Below the pieces are notes generated by a model. It searched no databases and was not told the origin of the DNA. It saw only the letters and a program-made list of their open reading frames with translations. A program made the position numbers and the translations under genes. From contig JBKBKC010000001.1 in assembly GCA_046294265.1 (NCBI GenBank), forward strand, positions 434,001-498,000: a DNA stretch of 64,000 nucleotides, written 5' to 3'. Shown here in pieces: positions 6,407 to 15,666 of this stretch; within the stretch, counting starts at the first letter, position 1, and every line of letters begins with the position of its first letter. Source of the stretch: JBKBKC01 sp046294265 (GTDB taxonomy: Bacteria; Pseudomonadota; Alphaproteobacteria; Rhodobacterales; Rhodobacteraceae).

Positions 6407-9019
6407 TCAGTGCACCCGCACTTCGGCCGGCGGCTCGCGTCGGCTGGCGCTTACCCGGTCGCCGATCAGCAGCCCCGCCGGCCCCACCGTGACCGGCACG
6501 GTCGCCCCGTCCATCAGGTCGCCCGACAGGATCATCTCGGCCAGCGGGTCCTGCAACGCCCGCTGGATCACCCGCTTCAGGGGCCGCGCGCCGAAGACGG
6601 GATCATACCCCTCCTCCGCCAGCCATTCCCGCGCCGCATCGTCCAGCGCCAGCGTGATGTTGCGCCCCGCCAGCCGCGCCTCCAGCCGCCGCATCTGGAT
6701 CGTCACGATCCCCGCCATGTCGGCCCGGCCCAGCCGGTCGAAGATCACGGTTTCGTCCAGACGGTTCAGGAACTCGGGCCGGAAATGCCCGCGCACCGCC
6801 TCCATCACCGCCGCCCGTGCAGGCGCCGGGTCCGCCCCGTCGGGCAGTTGCGACAGCGCATAGGCCCCGAGGTTCGAGGTGAGCACGATCAGCGTCTGCT
6901 TGAAGTCCACGGTCCGCCCGTGGCCATCGGTCAGCACCCCGTCGTCCAGCACCTGGAGCAGGATGTTGAACACATCCGGATGCGCCTTCTCGACCTCGTC
7001 GAACAGGATCACCTGATAGGGCCTGCGCCGCACCGCCTCGGTCAGCACCCCGCCTTCCTCATAGCCGACATAGCCGGGCGGTGCCCCGATCAGGCGGGCG
7101 ACGGCGTGTTTCTCCATGAACTCGCTCATGTCGATGCGCACCATCGCATCGTCGTCGTCGAAGAGGTATTCCGCCACCGCCTTGGTCAGCTCGGTCTTGC
7201 CCACGCCGGTTGGCCCGAGGAACAGGAACGACCCCAGCGGCCGGTTCTCGTCGTTCAGGCCCGCCCGGGCGCGGCGCACGGCATTGGCGACGGCCGTCAC
7301 GGCCTGCCGCTGGCCCACCACGCGCTTGCCCAGCTCCTCTTCCATCCGCAGGAGTTTGTCGCGCTCGCCCTCCAGCATCTTCGTCGTGGGGATGCCGGTC
7401 CAGCGTTCGACCACCTCGGCGATCTGTTCGGGGCGCACGGCCTCACTGACCAGCGCCTCGCCCTCGCGCGCCTCGGCCTCGGCCAGCCGCTTTTCCAGAC
7501 CGGGGATGATGCCGTAGCTGAGCTCGCCCGCCCGGCCCAGATTGCCGTCGCGTTTCACCTGATCCAGCTCGGCGCGCGCGCGGTCCAGCTGCTCCTTCAG
7601 GTCGCGCGCCACCTCCAGCTTGTCACGCTCGGCCTGCCACTGCGCCGTCATCTCGGCCGACCGCTGTTGCAGGTCGCCCAGTTCCTTTTGCAGCTTGCCG
7701 AGCCGATCCTGCGAGGCCGCGTCGTCCTCTTTCTTCAGCGCCTCGGCTTCGATCTGCAATTGCAGGATCTGGCGGTCGAGCTGGTCGAGTTCCTCGGGTT
7801 TGCTGTCCACCTCCATCCGCAACCGGCTGGCGGCTTCGTCCATCAGGTCGATGGCCTTGTCGGGCAGGAACCGGTCGGTGATGTAGCGGTGGCTGAGGGT
7901 GGCGGCAGCGACCAGCGCGGAATCGGTGATCCGCACGCCGTGGTGCAGTTCATACTTCTCCTTGATCCCGCGCAGGATGCTGATCGTGTCCTCGACCGTG
8001 GGTTCGTTCACGAACACCGGCTGGAACCGGCGGGCCAGCGCCGCGTCCTTTTCCACATACTTGCGGTATTCATCCAGCGTGGTGGCACCGATGCAGTGCA
8101 ATTCCCCCCGTGCCAGCGCAGGCTTGATCAGGTTTGCGGCGTCCATCGCGCCTTCGGATTTGCCTGCCCCCACAAGGGTATGCATCTCGTCGATGAACAG
8201 GATCACCTCGCCCGCGGCGGATTCGATCTCTTTCAGGATGGCTTTCAGCCGCTCCTCGAACTCGCCGCGATACTTGGCGCCGGCGATCAGGGCACCCATG
8301 TCCAGCGCCATCAGCCGCTTGTTGCGCAAGCTCTCCGGCACGTCGCCATCGACGATGCGCAGGGCAAGGCCCTCGGCAATCGCGGTCTTGCCCACGCCGG
8401 GTTCACCGATCAGCACCGGGTTGTTCTTGGTCCGGCGGCTCAGCACCTGCATGGCGCGGCGGATTTCTTCGTCGCGGCCGATGATGGGGTCGATCTTGCC
8501 CTCGCGGGCCGCCTCGGTCAGGTCACGCGCGTATTTCTTCAGCGCGTCATAGCCCTCTTCGGCCGAGGCGCTGTCGGCGGTGCGGCCCTTCCTGATGTCA
8601 TTGATCGCGGCGTTCAGCTTTTGCGCGGTCACGGCCCCGGCATCGAGGCATTCCTTGGCCTTCGACGCCACCATGGTCAGCGCCATCAGGATGCGTTCGA
8701 CCGGCACAAAGCTGTCGCCGGCCTTCTTGGCGACCTTCTCGGCCTCGTCCAGCACCCGCGCCAGACCGGGGTCCATGAAGGGCTGCGCATCGCCAGTCAC
8801 CTTGGGCAGGCGGCTCATGGCCGCATCCAGCGCCTCGGTCACGCGCGCAGGCTCGCCGCCCGCGCGACGGATCAGGTTGGCGGCAAGCCCCTGGTCGTCA
8901 TCCATCAGCGCCTTCAACAGATGCTCGGGCGCCAGCCGCTGATGGCTTTCCCGCATCGCGATGGTCTGTGCGGCCTGCAGAAACCCGCGCGACCGTTCCG
9001 TGAACTTTTCAAGGTTCAT
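6407..9019 (-). CDS. clpB: ATP-dependent disaggregase ClpB
   Basis: Hexameric AAA+ chaperone (870 aa) that pulls polypeptides out of aggregates together with DnaK. Order of parts: Clp_N repeats (1-150), first AAA domain with Walker A GEPGVGKTAIAEGLALR and Walker B VILFIDEMHTLVGAG, a long coiled-coil middle domain (about 405-525, the ClpB-specific ClpK/Hsp104 propeller), second AAA domain with GPTGVGKTELTKAVAEYLF and a C-terminal small domain. Length is normal. A sigma-32-like promoter precedes it and a strong terminator follows, so it is a single-gene transcript. Confidence 0.97.
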   Translation of the reverse strand: MNLEKFTERSRGFLQAAQTIAMRESHQRLAPEHLLKALMDDDQGLAANLIRRAGGEPARVTEALDAAMSRLPKVTGDAQPFMDPGLARVLDEAEKVAKKAGDSFVPVERILMALTMVASKAKECLDAGAVTAQKLNAAINDIRKGRTADSASAEEGYDALKKYARDLTEAAREGKIDPIIGRDEEIRRAMQVLSRRTKNNPVLIGEPGVGKTAIAEGLALRIVDGDVPESLRNKRLMALDMGALIAGAKYRGEFEERLKAILKEIESAAGEVILFIDEMHTLVGAGKSEGAMDAANLIKPALARGELHCIGATTLDEYRKYVEKDAALARRFQPVFVNEPTVEDTISILRGIKEKYELHHGVRITDSALVAAATLSHRYITDRFLPDKAIDLMDEAASRLRMEVDSKPEELDQLDRQILQLQIEAEALKKEDDAASQDRLGKLQKELGDLQQRSAEMTAQWQAERDKLEVARDLKEQLDRARAELDQVKRDGNLGRAGELSYGIIPGLEKRLAEAEAREGEALVSEAVRPEQIAEVVERWTGIPTTKMLEGERDKLLRMEEELGKRVVGQRQAVTAVANAVRRARAGLNDENRPLGSFLFLGPTGVGKTELTKAVAEYLFDDDDAMVRIDMSEFMEKHAVARLIGAPPGYVGYEEGGVLTEAVRRRPYQVILFDEVEKAHPDVFNILLQVLDDGVLTDGHGRTVDFKQTLIVLTSNLGAYALSQLPDGADPAPARAAVMEAVRGHFRPEFLNRLDETVIFDRLGRADMAGIVTIQMRRLEARLAGRNITLALDDAAREWLAEEGYDPVFGARPLKRVIQRALQDPLAEMILSGDLMDGATVPVTVGPAGLLIGDRVSASRREPPAEVRVH

Positions 9020-9086
9020 CGGTCAATCCTTTCCCTCAGCACCGGACCCGGGCGCCCGTCATGGCACGCCCCGTCCGGCCTTGCCC

Positions 9087-9118
9087 CTGATGTGGGACGC
9101 CGCAGACGCTGATGCAAG
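9087..9118 (-). promoter_or_regulatory. Sigma-32 (RpoH)-like promoter of clpB
   Basis: On the minus strand, CTTG (9118-9115), an 18-base spacer and CCCACATCAG (9096-9087) resemble the alphaproteobacterial heat-shock consensus CTTG-N17/18-CYTATNTNNG. The -10 box has two mismatches. The spacing is identical to that of the dnaK promoter at 17698-17729. Confidence 0.5.
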
Positions 9119-9214
9119 AATGTCACGCAGTCGCGGGCAGGCCTTTTTCACCTTCGGTTTGACGCAAGCCGCGACCCCGTGTCATTCTGCCACAGGCTAC
9201 CGGAGGCAACCGCC

Positions 9215-10204
9215 ATGCCCGAGAATGACGACGACGACGATTTCACCGAAGAGCAGATCGAAACCCTGACCGCCGTGATGAACGAGACCGAGGAATATTA
9301 CTCCGACGTCACGGACATCGCTGCGCAGAACCTGAAATCCCCCGACCTGCGCCATTTTCCGGCAGCCGCGGTCAAGGCGTATCGGCGCGACCATGGAGCC
9401 GCGGAAATGATCTATGGAAAGTATTGCGATGCCTTCGACGACCTGCGGACCAAGGCCTACACCAAGGTGCGGCTGGCGGCCCTGCAGAAATCCTATGACG
9501 CCCTGCTGAAATCCACGCAGCTTGTGGATGCCGCCAACGGCAGCTTTACCGCCTGGCTTGACCAGGACATGGCCGCGAAATGCCAAGGCATGGTCACCCT
9601 CCTGCAAGGGATCCTGAAATCCGAGGAAGCGCGGGTCAAGACGCTGGCCACCGAAATCGTGGCCCTGGACAAGGCGCTGACCAAGGCCGACCGCGAGGTG
9701 ACAACGGCCGAATTGCAGCGCGACATCAACATGCTGGTGTCGGTGGTAGGGGCCATGCTGCCCGCGATGAAAACCACGACAACCGTGTTCGTGACCATCG
9801 GCACCATCGCGGGCAAGATCGGGATGGACGTGATGATGGGCCCGGATGGCCCCGACACCGCCTCAAAGCTCAAGACCGCAGCATCGGAATATCTTGGCGC
9901 CTCCAACCTGCTGGGCACCGTGGGGGGCAAGCTGTTCTCGGCCGCGAGCGCCGCCGATGGCTGGAAGATCGACAGCGCCGAGGTGGCCAAGGCCCGCAAA
10001 TCGCTGACCGAGATCAGGAAGCGCCTGAAATCCGCGAAATCCGCCTATGACAAGCTGATGGCGCGGATGGATGCGAATGCCCGCGAATTCGTCCGTCTGT
10101 CGCTGGCCTTTGAGAAGGCCGCGGTGGCCGGCCGCAACGCCGCCGAAAAACACCGCGCGCAAGAACAGCACCGCCGCGACCTGCGCGCCGAACTGGGCCT
10201 GTAG
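9215..10204 (+). CDS. Uncharacterised all-helical protein with central hydrophobic stretch
   Basis: I do not recognise this 329-aa protein. The start is set by GGAGG at 9202-9206. The N-terminus is very acidic (PENDDDDDFTEEQIE). Residues about 15-170 are long amphipathic helices without Pro or Gly breaks. Residues 171-208 are hydrophobic and Thr/Gly-rich (INMLVSVVGAMLPAMKTTTT, then VFVTIGTIAGKIGMDVMMG), and 255-325 are again charged helices. There is no signal peptide. This helix-hydrophobic hairpin-helix layout recalls alpha-helical pore-forming toxins of the XaxA/MakA/Hbl kind, but that is only an architectural guess. It is a monocistron convergent with the next gene. Confidence 0.7.
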   Translation: MPENDDDDDFTEEQIETLTAVMNETEEYYSDVTDIAAQNLKSPDLRHFPAAAVKAYRRDHGAAEMIYGKYCDAFDDLRTKAYTKVRLAALQKSYDALLKSTQLVDAANGSFTAWLDQDMAAKCQGMVTLLQGILKSEEARVKTLATEIVALDKALTKADREVTTAELQRDINMLVSVVGAMLPAMKTTTTVFVTIGTIAGKIGMDVMMGPDGPDTASKLKTAASEYLGASNLLGTVGGKLFSAASAADGWKIDSAEVAKARKSLTEIRKRLKSAKSAYDKLMARMDANAREFVRLSLAFEKAAVAGRNAAEKHRAQEQHRRDLRAELGL

Positions 10205-10972
10205 TCACCCCTTCGGCACCAACAGGCGCGGGGGCCGGATCTCCTCTGCCGCCTTGAACAACGCGAAGGTCTGGTTGACGTAGTTCACCACCCCCGACAG
10301 TTGGTCGATGTAGTCCAGCAGTGCGGGCGTCCGCTCTGCCTCGACAAGTTGCACGGGGCGGTCCGGCCCTTCGCCCTCGAACTGCACATAGAACAGCGGC
10401 TCCCCCCGCCGCAGCACGATATCGCGCGACGGGTCATGCCATTCGAACGCCCACATCAGCGGACGCGGCCAGACATGCACCGGAAACCGCCCGCCAAAGA
10501 TCGTGCCGGGCAGCGGATCGGCGCGGTAATGCGCGAAGGTGCCCAGTTGCGTGAGCCAGACCGGCTCATCCGCGATGAAGCAATAGGGCAGCGACAGCTG
10601 CACGGTAGGGCGGTCGGGGTATCGCCATTCCACCTCGTTCACCAGGGTCATCACCTGCCCCAGCTTGTTGCCACGGATCGGGCTCGCCACCCCCGCGCGG
10701 TTGACCAGCACCGGCTTGCCCTTGTCGTCGCGGGCAAAGCCGATGTGCAGGTCATAGGGGCATTTCACCACGAAATACCGGCTTTCCATCTGGATCACGG
10801 CGGGGCAGCGGCTGGCCGATTTGGCATGCGCCTTGTTGGTCTGGCGAAACAGCAGTCGCTCGGGCGCGTCGAACAGAAGGCCGCCCTTGGTCTCGGCCAG
10901 GAACCAGCCCACGCTGACCGGCCCGGCGCGCGGGCCCTCCTCGGGCCGGTCGATGGTGATGGTGATCTGCAT
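10205..10972 (-). CDS. Conserved hypothetical protein, 255 aa
   Basis: No family is identified with confidence. The protein is soluble and beta-rich, with many aromatic residues (WPRPLMWAFEWHDPSRDIVL, RRGEPLFYVQFEG). It lacks a signal peptide and membrane segments. The stop codon abuts that of the upstream helical protein without any gap (10204/10205), so the two are convergent with no room for a terminator. The C-terminus ends in a helix (LLDYIDQLSGVVNYVNQTFA). Pairing with the convergent gene may be coincidental. Confidence 0.7.
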   Translation of the reverse strand: MQITITIDRPEEGPRAGPVSVGWFLAETKGGLLFDAPERLLFRQTNKAHAKSASRCPAVIQMESRYFVVKCPYDLHIGFARDDKGKPVLVNRAGVASPIRGNKLGQVMTLVNEVEWRYPDRPTVQLSLPYCFIADEPVWLTQLGTFAHYRADPLPGTIFGGRFPVHVWPRPLMWAFEWHDPSRDIVLRRGEPLFYVQFEGEGPDRPVQLVEAERTPALLDYIDQLSGVVNYVNQTFALFKAAEEIRPPRLLVPKG

Positions 10973-11083
10973 CCTGCCTCCGGTGTTTCGGGCAGGAAAC
11001 GCGGGCGGGGGCGGGCTGTCAACCTTGACAATCCCGCCTCCTGGCCCGCATCACCCCGGCATCCGCGCGCAAAGGAGCCTGCC

Positions 11084-11779
11084 ATGCCCACCGGCATTTC
11101 CGACGACCGCCTGATCGTTGCCCTCGACCTGCCCAACGTGGTGGCCGGCCTCGACATGGCCGCGCGTCTGGGCGACGCGGTGGGGTTCTACAAGATCGGG
11201 CTGGGGATGCTGACCGGGGGGGGCCTGGCGCTGGCCAATGACCTCAAGCACGAAAAGGGCAAGCGCATCTTCCTCGACCTCAAGCTTTTCGACATCGGTG
11301 CCACGATTGAGGCTGCGGTGCGCGGCATCGCGGCCCATGGCCCCGATTTCCTGACTGTGCAGGGCGATCCGCAGGTTGTGCGCGCGGCGGCCCAGGCCAA
11401 GGGCGACATGGCCATCCTTGCCGTCACCGTGCTCACCTCGCTCGACCGTGCCGACCTTGACGCCAACATGATCCGCCCGGGCGACATGGCCGAGATCGCG
11501 CTGGAACGCGCCGCCCGGGCCCTTGAGGCCGGGGCCGACGGCGTGATCGCCAGCCCGCAGGAAGCGGCGGCGATCCGTGCCCTGCCGCAATCGGCGGGCA
11601 AGCTGATCGTCACCCCCGGCGTGCGGCCCGCAGGTGGTGCTCGCGGTGACCAGAAACGCATCGCCACCCCCGCCGAGGCGCTGCGGGCGGGCGCCGACCA
11701 CCTCGTGATCGGCCGACCTGTCTGGGAAGCCCCCGACCCAAGGGCTGCGGCGCTGGCGATCCTCGCCACGCTTCCCTGA
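11084..11779 (+). CDS. pyrF: Orotidine 5'-phosphate decarboxylase
   Basis: Last step of de novo UMP synthesis (OMP to UMP plus CO2), 231 aa in a TIM barrel. Catalytic motif IFLDLKLFDIGATIEAAVRG carries the D-x-K-x-x-D cluster; VIASPQEAAAIR, LIVTPGVRPAGGARGDQKR and LVIGRPVW bind phosphate. The ATG at 11084 is chosen because AAGGAG lies 7 bases upstream; the longer frame extends back through the promoter. Length is typical. It converges on the NfeD gene. Confidence 0.95.
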   Translation: MPTGISDDRLIVALDLPNVVAGLDMAARLGDAVGFYKIGLGMLTGGGLALANDLKHEKGKRIFLDLKLFDIGATIEAAVRGIAAHGPDFLTVQGDPQVVRAAAQAKGDMAILAVTVLTSLDRADLDANMIRPGDMAEIALERAARALEAGADGVIASPQEAAAIRALPQSAGKLIVTPGVRPAGGARGDQKRIATPAEALRAGADHLVIGRPVWEAPDPRAAALAILATLP

Positions 11780-11780
11780 T

Positions 11781-11840
11781 CTTCTTCTGTCTGAAAATAT
11801 CCCGGGGGGAGGCCGCAGGCCGGGGGGCAGCGCCCCCCTT
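11781..11840. repeat. Intergenic repeat acting as a pyrF/NfeD bidirectional terminator
   Basis: Single copy of the element described at 2506-2660: CTTCTTCTGT, then AAATATCCCGGGGGG, GGCCGCAGGCC and a GGGGGGC-AGC-GCCCCCC hairpin (11822-11838). It fills the whole gap between convergent pyrF and NfeD. Its position fits transcription termination from both sides. Confidence 0.7.
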
Positions 11841-12119
11841 CTAGCGGTTATCGTTGATGTCGCGGGTCCAGATCTTCACCTGACCCTCTCGCCGCCCCAT
11901 CGCCTGGCGCAGACCCAGCCAGGCCAAAAGCGACAGCACCGCGAACACAGCCAGCAAAATTCCCAGGCTGCCGCCCAGCCAACCCAGTGCCAACAGCACC
12001 CCCGTCAGCACCGCCCCGATGGCAAACCCCACGAAGATATAGCCCGGAACAACCACCTCCAGCGCGCCGATCAGCAAGCCGCCCGCGATCCAGGCCCACC
12101 AGACGCCCCACCACATCAC
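11841..12119 (-). CDS. NfeD-like membrane protein (short form)
   Basis: 92-aa protein with two or three membrane helices near the N-terminus (WAWIAGGLLIGALEVVVPGY; LLALGWLGGSLGILLAVFAV) and a short polar tail, matching the short NfeD type that lacks the ClpP-like protease domain. Short NfeD proteins work with stomatin/SPFH proteins in membrane microdomains, and the SPFH gene lies directly upstream. The start is GTG at 12119 overlapping the SPFH stop (GTGA), or the next codon, ATG at 12116. Confidence 0.85.
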   Translation of the reverse strand: MMWWGVWWAWIAGGLLIGALEVVVPGYIFVGFAIGAVLTGVLLALGWLGGSLGILLAVFAVLSLLAWLGLRQAMGRREGQVKIWTRDINDNR

Positions 12120-12997
12120 GCCCGCCCCTTCAGCATCTTGAACGCGTCGGCAAATGCGTCCAGCGCCTGCGCGGGCACGATGATCATCTGCTTGCCGGCC
12201 CCCGACCCGACCTTGGTCAGCGCCTCGACCTGCTTCAGCGCCACCTGGTATTGCGCCGCCTCGAGACCGTTGGCGGCAATCGCCCCGGCGATCACGCCGG
12301 TCGCATAGGCCTCGGCATCGGCCAGCACGCGGCGCGCCTTGGCCTCTTGCTCGGCGGCGTAAAGGTCGGCATCGGCGGCCAGTTCCACCGACCGCTTCTT
12401 GCCCTCGGCCTCCATCACCTGCGCGCGGCGCGCCCGCTCGGCGTTCAGTTGCTGCAGCATGGCCGCACGGGTCTGCTCGTCCAGGTTCACGTCGAGGATC
12501 TCGGCCCGCGTGACCTCCACCCCCCAGTCATCGACCATGGCGGTGACCTGTTCGCGCACCCGCTCGATCAGCTGGCTGCGGTTCGATTGCACCTGGTCCA
12601 GCTCCAGCTTGCCGATCTCGGACCGCACGATCCCGGCGACCGTGGTGGCGATGGCTGCGTCCACGTCGCGGATGCGATAGACGGTCTTTTCCGGCTCGGT
12701 GATGCGGTAGAAAACACTGGTTTCCACCTTCACCAGCACGTTGTCGGCGGTGATGGCGTCCTGGCTGGCGTTCGGCAACTGGCGTTCCAGAACCGAAATC
12801 TTGTGCGCGACCGTGTCCAGAAACGGCACCACAAAATTGATGCCCGGCCCCAGCACCGCCCGCAACCGTCCGAACCGCTCCACCACATGCTTTTCCGACT
12901 GCGGAACGATCCGCACACCCAGAAAGATGCTCAGGATCAGGAAGACGGCAATCGCGAGGAAAACGGCATTGCCACCCAGAAAGTCGTTGACGTCCAT
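12116..12997 (-). CDS. SPFH/band 7 (stomatin-like) protein
   Basis: Membrane-anchored scaffold protein of 293 aa (QmcA/paraslipin type). Residues 8-30 form an N-terminal membrane helix (NAVFLAIAVFLILSIFLGVR). The band 7 domain follows (IVPQSEKHVVERFGRLRAVL, LLxPG-like GPGINFVVPFLDTV), then an Ala/Glu-rich coiled coil (about 175-245) that drives oligomerisation, and a C-terminal hydrophobic tail. It is the partner of the overlapping NfeD gene. The start is set by MDVNDFLGGN, and longer readings have no homology pattern. Confidence 0.92.
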   Translation of the reverse strand: MDVNDFLGGNAVFLAIAVFLILSIFLGVRIVPQSEKHVVERFGRLRAVLGPGINFVVPFLDTVAHKISVLERQLPNASQDAITADNVLVKVETSVFYRITEPEKTVYRIRDVDAAIATTVAGIVRSEIGKLELDQVQSNRSQLIERVREQVTAMVDDWGVEVTRAEILDVNLDEQTRAAMLQQLNAERARRAQVMEAEGKKRSVELAADADLYAAEQEAKARRVLADAEAYATGVIAGAIAANGLEAAQYQVALKQVEALTKVGSGAGKQMIIVPAQALDAFADAFKMLKGRA

Positions 12998-13132
12998 CAA
13001 AAGGCTCCATCCAGAAATGATGGGATCAGCCTGCCCCTTTCCCGACCTGCACGCAAGTCCGGCACGCAACCCCGGCACGCACCCCTTGGCCGCCCCATGG
13101 ACAGCCGCCCGGCGGGCCCGCATACTGCGCCC

Positions 13133-14386
13133 ATGCCCGCCCTTTGCCGTGATTGCCTGCACCGATTTGTGGCCGGACCGCGTTGTCCGGCCTGTCGGTC
13201 GCCGCGCATCCTCGCGCATCCCGAACTGGATGGCCTGGCCATTGCCCATCTCGATTGCGACGCCTTCTATGCATCGGTGGAAAAGCGCGACAGCCCGGCG
13301 CTGCGCGACCAGCCGGTGATCGTGGGGGGCGGCACGCGGGGGGTGGTTTCGACCTGCTGCTACATCGCGCGCATCCGGGGTGTGCGCTCGGCCATGCCGA
13401 TGTATCAGGCGCTGCGGCTCTGCCCCGAGGCGGTGGTGGTCAAGCCGCGCATGGCGGCCTACGCCGAGGCCAGCCGGGCGATCCGCGCGCTGATGGAGGC
13501 GCTGACGCCGGCCATCGAGCCCCTGTCGCTGGACGAGGCGTTCCTGGACATGACCGGCACCGCCCGGCTGCATGGCGCATCCCCGGCGGTGATGCTGGCA
13601 GGACTGGTGCAACGGATCGAGGCGCAGGTGGGTGTCACCGCCTCGGTGGGCCTTTCGCACAACAAGTTCCTCGCCAAGATGGCGTCCGACATCGACAAGC
13701 CGCGCGGGTTTTCGGTGGTGGGACGGGCCGAGACGGCGGATTTCCTTGCCCCGAGGCCGGTGCGGGCGATCTGGGGCGTGGGGGTGGCGGGGCAGGCGGC
13801 GCTGGAAGCGGCGGGCATCCGCAGCATCGCCGACCTGCGCCGCTGGGACCGCGCGGATCTGACCGCACGTTTCGGCAGCACGGGCGAACGGCTTTATCAC
13901 CTTGCGCGCGGCGAGGATCACCGGCGCGTCACGCGGGATGAGCCGATGCGCTCGATCTCCTCCGAGACGACCTTTGATACTGACACCGCCGACGCGGACC
14001 TGCTGACCGGCCATCTGTGGCGGCTGGCCGAGCGGGTGTCGGACCGCGCCAAGGCAAAGGGCCTCGCCGGGCGCACGGTGACGCTGAAGATGAAGCGGGC
14101 CGATTTCCGGCAGGTCACGCGGCGGGTGGCGCTGGCGGCGGCAACGCAATCGGCAGACCGGATCTGGCGGACGGCGCAGGGTCTGTTCGATGCGGCGAGG
14201 GAGGGGGGGCCGTTCCGGCTGGTCGGTGTGGGGCTGTCGGACCTGTGCCCCGCCGCGCAGGGCGATGCCACGCCCGACCTGCTGGACCCCGGCGCGCGGA
14301 TGCGGGCCGAGGCAGAGCGTGCGGCGGACGCGATCCGCGCCCGCTTTGGCCAGGGGGCGATCATCAAGGGCCGGGCGCTGCGCTGA
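13133..14386 (+). CDS. dinB: DNA polymerase IV with N-terminal zinc-knuckle-like extension
   Basis: Y-family translesion polymerase (417 aa). Catalytic motifs: AHLDCDAFYASVEKRD (metal-binding Asp, steric-gate region) and SLDEAFLDMTG. Helix-hairpin-helix motifs near 215-240 and a little-finger domain follow. Before the polymerase core there are about 35 extra residues with C5-x2-C8 and C18-x2-C21 (MPALCRDCLHRF...RCPACRS), a likely metal knuckle. I see the same kind of extension as typical of Rhodobacterales DinB. No LexA box is evident in the short upstream gap shared with the SPFH gene. Confidence 0.93.
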   Translation: MPALCRDCLHRFVAGPRCPACRSPRILAHPELDGLAIAHLDCDAFYASVEKRDSPALRDQPVIVGGGTRGVVSTCCYIARIRGVRSAMPMYQALRLCPEAVVVKPRMAAYAEASRAIRALMEALTPAIEPLSLDEAFLDMTGTARLHGASPAVMLAGLVQRIEAQVGVTASVGLSHNKFLAKMASDIDKPRGFSVVGRAETADFLAPRPVRAIWGVGVAGQAALEAAGIRSIADLRRWDRADLTARFGSTGERLYHLARGEDHRRVTRDEPMRSISSETTFDTDTADADLLTGHLWRLAERVSDRAKAKGLAGRTVTLKMKRADFRQVTRRVALAAATQSADRIWRTAQGLFDAAREGGPFRLVGVGLSDLCPAAQGDATPDLLDPGARMRAEAERAADAIRARFGQGAIIKGRALR

Positions 14387-14429
14387 TCGTCCGGTCGCTG
14401 CCGGTCGGCGCGGCACGGGCGGCCCCGGC

Positions 14430-15590
14430 CTAGCCGCGTCCGCTCATCCCGTCCCAGAACCCCTTGACCTTGGAAAAGAACGACGAGCCTTCGGGATTGT
14501 TCTCTTCGCTCTGCTTCTCGAATTCGCGCAAGAGATCCTTTTGGCGCTGGGTCAGGTTCACCGGCGTCTCGACCGCCAGTTCGATCACCATGTCGCCCGT
14601 TCCGCCGCCGCGCAGCGCCGGCATCCCCTTGCCGCGCAGGCGCATCTGCTTGCCCGACTGCGCCCCCGGCGGCACCGTCACGCTGCCCCGGCCGCCGTCG
14701 ATGGTGGGCACCTCGACCTTGCCGCCCAGCGCCGCCGTCGTCATCGACACAGGCACGCGGCAGAACAGATGCACGCCGTCGCGCTGAAAGATCGCGTGCT
14801 CGCGCACCTCGATGAAGATGTAGAGGTCCCCCGTCGGTCCGCCGCGCATTCCGGCCTCGCCCTCGCCCGCCAGCCGGATGCGGGTGCCCGTCTCCACCCC
14901 CGCAGGGATGTTAACCGACAGGGCGCGTTCCTTTTCTACCCGTCCCGCGCCGCCGCAGGCCTTGCAGGGGTTCTTGACGATCTGGCCTGCGCCGCCGCAG
15001 GTGGGGCAGGTGCGCTCGACGGTGAAAAACCCCTGCTGCGCGCGCACCTTGCCCATGCCCGAGCAGGTCGGGCAGGTGACGGGTTCGGCCCCGCCTTCGG
15101 CCCCGGTGCCGTGGCAGACCTCGCAGGTGAGGGCGGTGGGGACGTTGATCGTTTTCTGGACGCCCTTGTAAGCCTCTTCCAGCGTCACGCGCAGGTTGTA
15201 GCGCAGGTCGGACCCGCGCTGGGCGCGGCTGCGGCCGCCGCCACCGCCACGCCCGCCCATGAAATCGCCGAAAAGATCCTCGAACACGTCCGAAAAGGCG
15301 CTGGCGAAATCGCCCTGACCCGGCCCGCCGGCGCCACCGCCGCGTGGCCCGCCGCCCATGCCGCCGTCAAAGGCCGCATGGCCGAACCGGTCATAGGCGG
15401 CCTTGCGCTGTTCGTCCTTCAGGACGTCATAAGCCTCGTTCACTTCCTTGAACTGGGCCTCCGCCTGCGGGTTGTCGGCGTTGCGGTCGGGGTGCAACTC
15501 TTTGGCCTTGGCCCGGTAGGCCTTTTTCAGCTCATCACCCGAGGCCCCGCGAGAGACCCCCAGAATATCGTAATAGTCGCGCTTTGCCAT
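14430..15590 (-). CDS. dnaJ: Chaperone protein DnaJ
   Basis: Hsp40 co-chaperone, 386 aa, stimulating DnaK ATPase. It has an N-terminal J domain with HPD (LHPDRNADNP), a Gly-rich linker (GGGPRGGGAGGPGQGDF and GGRGGGGGRSRAQRG), and four zinc-binding CxxCxGxG repeats (CEVCHGTG, CPTCSGMG, CPTCGGAG, CKACGGAG), followed by substrate-binding beta domains. It lies 76 bases downstream of dnaK on the same strand, so it is co-transcribed through the hairpin at 15621-15646. Length and domain order are standard. Confidence 0.97.
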   Translation of the reverse strand: MAKRDYYDILGVSRGASGDELKKAYRAKAKELHPDRNADNPQAEAQFKEVNEAYDVLKDEQRKAAYDRFGHAAFDGGMGGGPRGGGAGGPGQGDFASAFSDVFEDLFGDFMGGRGGGGGRSRAQRGSDLRYNLRVTLEEAYKGVQKTINVPTALTCEVCHGTGAEGGAEPVTCPTCSGMGKVRAQQGFFTVERTCPTCGGAGQIVKNPCKACGGAGRVEKERALSVNIPAGVETGTRIRLAGEGEAGMRGGPTGDLYIFIEVREHAIFQRDGVHLFCRVPVSMTTAALGGKVEVPTIDGGRGSVTVPPGAQSGKQMRLRGKGMPALRGGGTGDMVIELAVETPVNLTQRQKDLLREFEKQSEENNPEGSSFFSKVKGFWDGMSGRG

Positions 15591-15620
15591 GGGTCAGACA
15601 CCCCTATTCCGGAACCCGAT

Positions 15621-15646
15621 GGGGCGGTCCGTTGCCAGACCGCCCC
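15621..15646 (-). promoter_or_regulatory. Stem-loop between dnaK and dnaJ
   Basis: GGGGCGGTC-N8-GACCGCCCC is a perfect 9-bp stem in the dnaK-dnaJ gap. It lacks a T-run on either strand, so it is more likely a processing or stability element setting the dnaK:dnaJ ratio than a terminator. Confidence 0.5.
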
Positions 15647-15666
15647 CCCCTTGGTTCCGTGCGGTC

